From contig SGZE01000006.1 in assembly GCA_004214015.1 (NCBI GenBank), positions 1-35,938 of the forward strand: a stretch of DNA of 35,938 bases, written 5' to 3'. The translations under genes were made by a program, and so were the position numbers. Of the stretch, positions 35,493 to 35,938 are shown in pieces. The stretch is from Flavobacteriales bacterium (GTDB taxonomy: Bacteria; Bacteroidota; Bacteroidia; Flavobacteriales; Flavobacteriaceae). Numbering within the stretch: position 1 is the stretch's first letter; every line of letters starts with the position of its first letter. The notes under the pieces were generated by a model that saw only the letters and a program-made list of their open reading frames with translations, ran no database searches and had not been told where the DNA came from.

Positions 35493-35938
35493 AAAATAAA
35501 AAACAATTCGGTTTAATCGGGAAAAATATAGAATATTCATTTTCTAGAAGGTTTTTTTTAGAGAAATTTAATTCAAATGATAAGTATTTAAACTTTAGTT
35601 ACATAAACTATGATATTAAATCAATTGAAGAAGTTGATAATGTTTTTAAACAAAAAAATCTATGTGGGTTAAATGTTACAATTCCTTATAAAGAGAAAAT
35701 CATAAATTTTTTAGATGAGATATCTGATCAAGCTAAAGAAATTGGAGCAGTAAATACAATCTGTTTTGATAATCAAAGAAAGATTGGGTATAATACCGAT
35801 ATTTTTGGATTTTCTAAATCACTTGAAATAAATGAAATAAATAATATAGATAGTGTTTTAATCCTTGGATCTGGAGGTGCTGCAAAAACAATTTCTTATT
35901 TCTGTATTAATAATAATATCCCTTATAATATTGTTTCT
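35489..35938 (+). CDS. aroE: shikimate dehydrogenase, 5' part (runs off window)
   Basis: The first 150 codons of aroE, open at the window edge. The TTG start at 35489 overlaps the DUF368 stop as TTGA. The shikimate-binding SxS is at residues 17-19 (YSFS), the catalytic lysine is Lys68 in LNVTIPYK, GAVNT is at 86-90 and Asp104 lies in YNTDIFGF. The NADP-binding turn LGSGGAAK appears at 126-133. The enzyme reduces 3-dehydroshikimate to shikimate in aromatic amino acid synthesis. TPR-DUF368-aroE is a gene order I recall from flavobacteria. Confidence 0.93.
   Translation, partial: MKNKKQFGLIGKNIEYSFSRRFFLEKFNSNDKYLNFSYINYDIKSIEEVDNVFKQKNLCGLNVTIPYKEKIINFLDEISDQAKEIGAVNTICFDNQRKIGYNTDIFGFSKSLEINEINNIDSVLILGSGGAAKTISYFCINNNIPYNIVS

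Overview
The window looks like a piece of the core chromosome of a streamlined, very AT-rich Bacteroidota bacterium, most likely a member of the Flavobacteriales and perhaps a marine one. Four things point there. Several gene blocks are flavobacterial in order: spoT-fur-purA-ostA, mutL-small membrane protein-ribH-TPR-recF-DUF721-ndk-nrnA, parA-parB-DUF5683-lepB, and TPR-DUF368-aroE. The best promoters match the Bacteroidota -33/-7 consensus (TTTG, 18-19 bases, TAnnTTTG). OmpA carries thrombospondin type 3 repeats, and signal peptidase I is very long. Almost every base is coding. Genes in operons overlap by 1-10 bases, and convergent neighbours repeatedly share a palindromic stop.

Layout. 1-5733: a possible 28-residue membrane peptide, a cytosolic Gfo/Idh/MocA oxidoreductase, an OmpA-like outer-membrane protein, a Tat-exported Gfo/Idh/MocA protein, a DUF3089 lipoprotein hydrolase and a Cu/Zn superoxide dismutase lipoprotein. 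5754-7694: a PlsC-like acyltransferase, the peroxide sensor OxyR with both redox cysteines, and a free-standing tRNA-Pro(TGG) with its own promoter and terminator. 7757-8824: a protein of unknown family that shows protein-kinase-like motifs. 8871-14244: a same-strand run with a PQQ-type sugar dehydrogenase, DivIC, ParA, ParB, DUF5683 and LepB. 14241-19045 (minus strand): two rhomboid proteases, MutL, a small membrane protein, RibH and a TPR membrane protein. 19094-22994: RecF, a DUF721 protein, Ndk (minus strand), an NrnA-type DHH phosphoesterase and a cyclophilin-FKBP lipoprotein. 23156-27481: a pair of secreted amidohydrolase-fold proteins. 27541-33088: SpoT/Rel, Fur, PurA and an OstA/LptA-like protein. 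33177 to the end: a TPR protein, a DUF368 membrane protein and the first 150 codons of aroE.

How the genes fit together. Envelope maintenance dominates: OmpA, LepB, rhomboids, a periplasmic prolyl isomerase, OstA, DUF368 and PlsC. Next come chromosome handling and repair (ParAB, MutL, RecF, DUF721, DivIC) and stress control (OxyR, SodC, Fur, SpoT). I see no insertion sequence, prophage, CRISPR array or defence island.

No clear new multi-gene system is visible. The best leads are the kinase-like protein at 7757-8824, a SodC lacking one zinc ligand, a MutL without the usual endonuclease motifs, an amidohydrolase pair in which only one of three modules keeps its HxH metal motif, a predicted leaderless ndk mRNA, and interlocked convergent stops. 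All functional calls rest on reading motifs and remembered family features; no database search was run.
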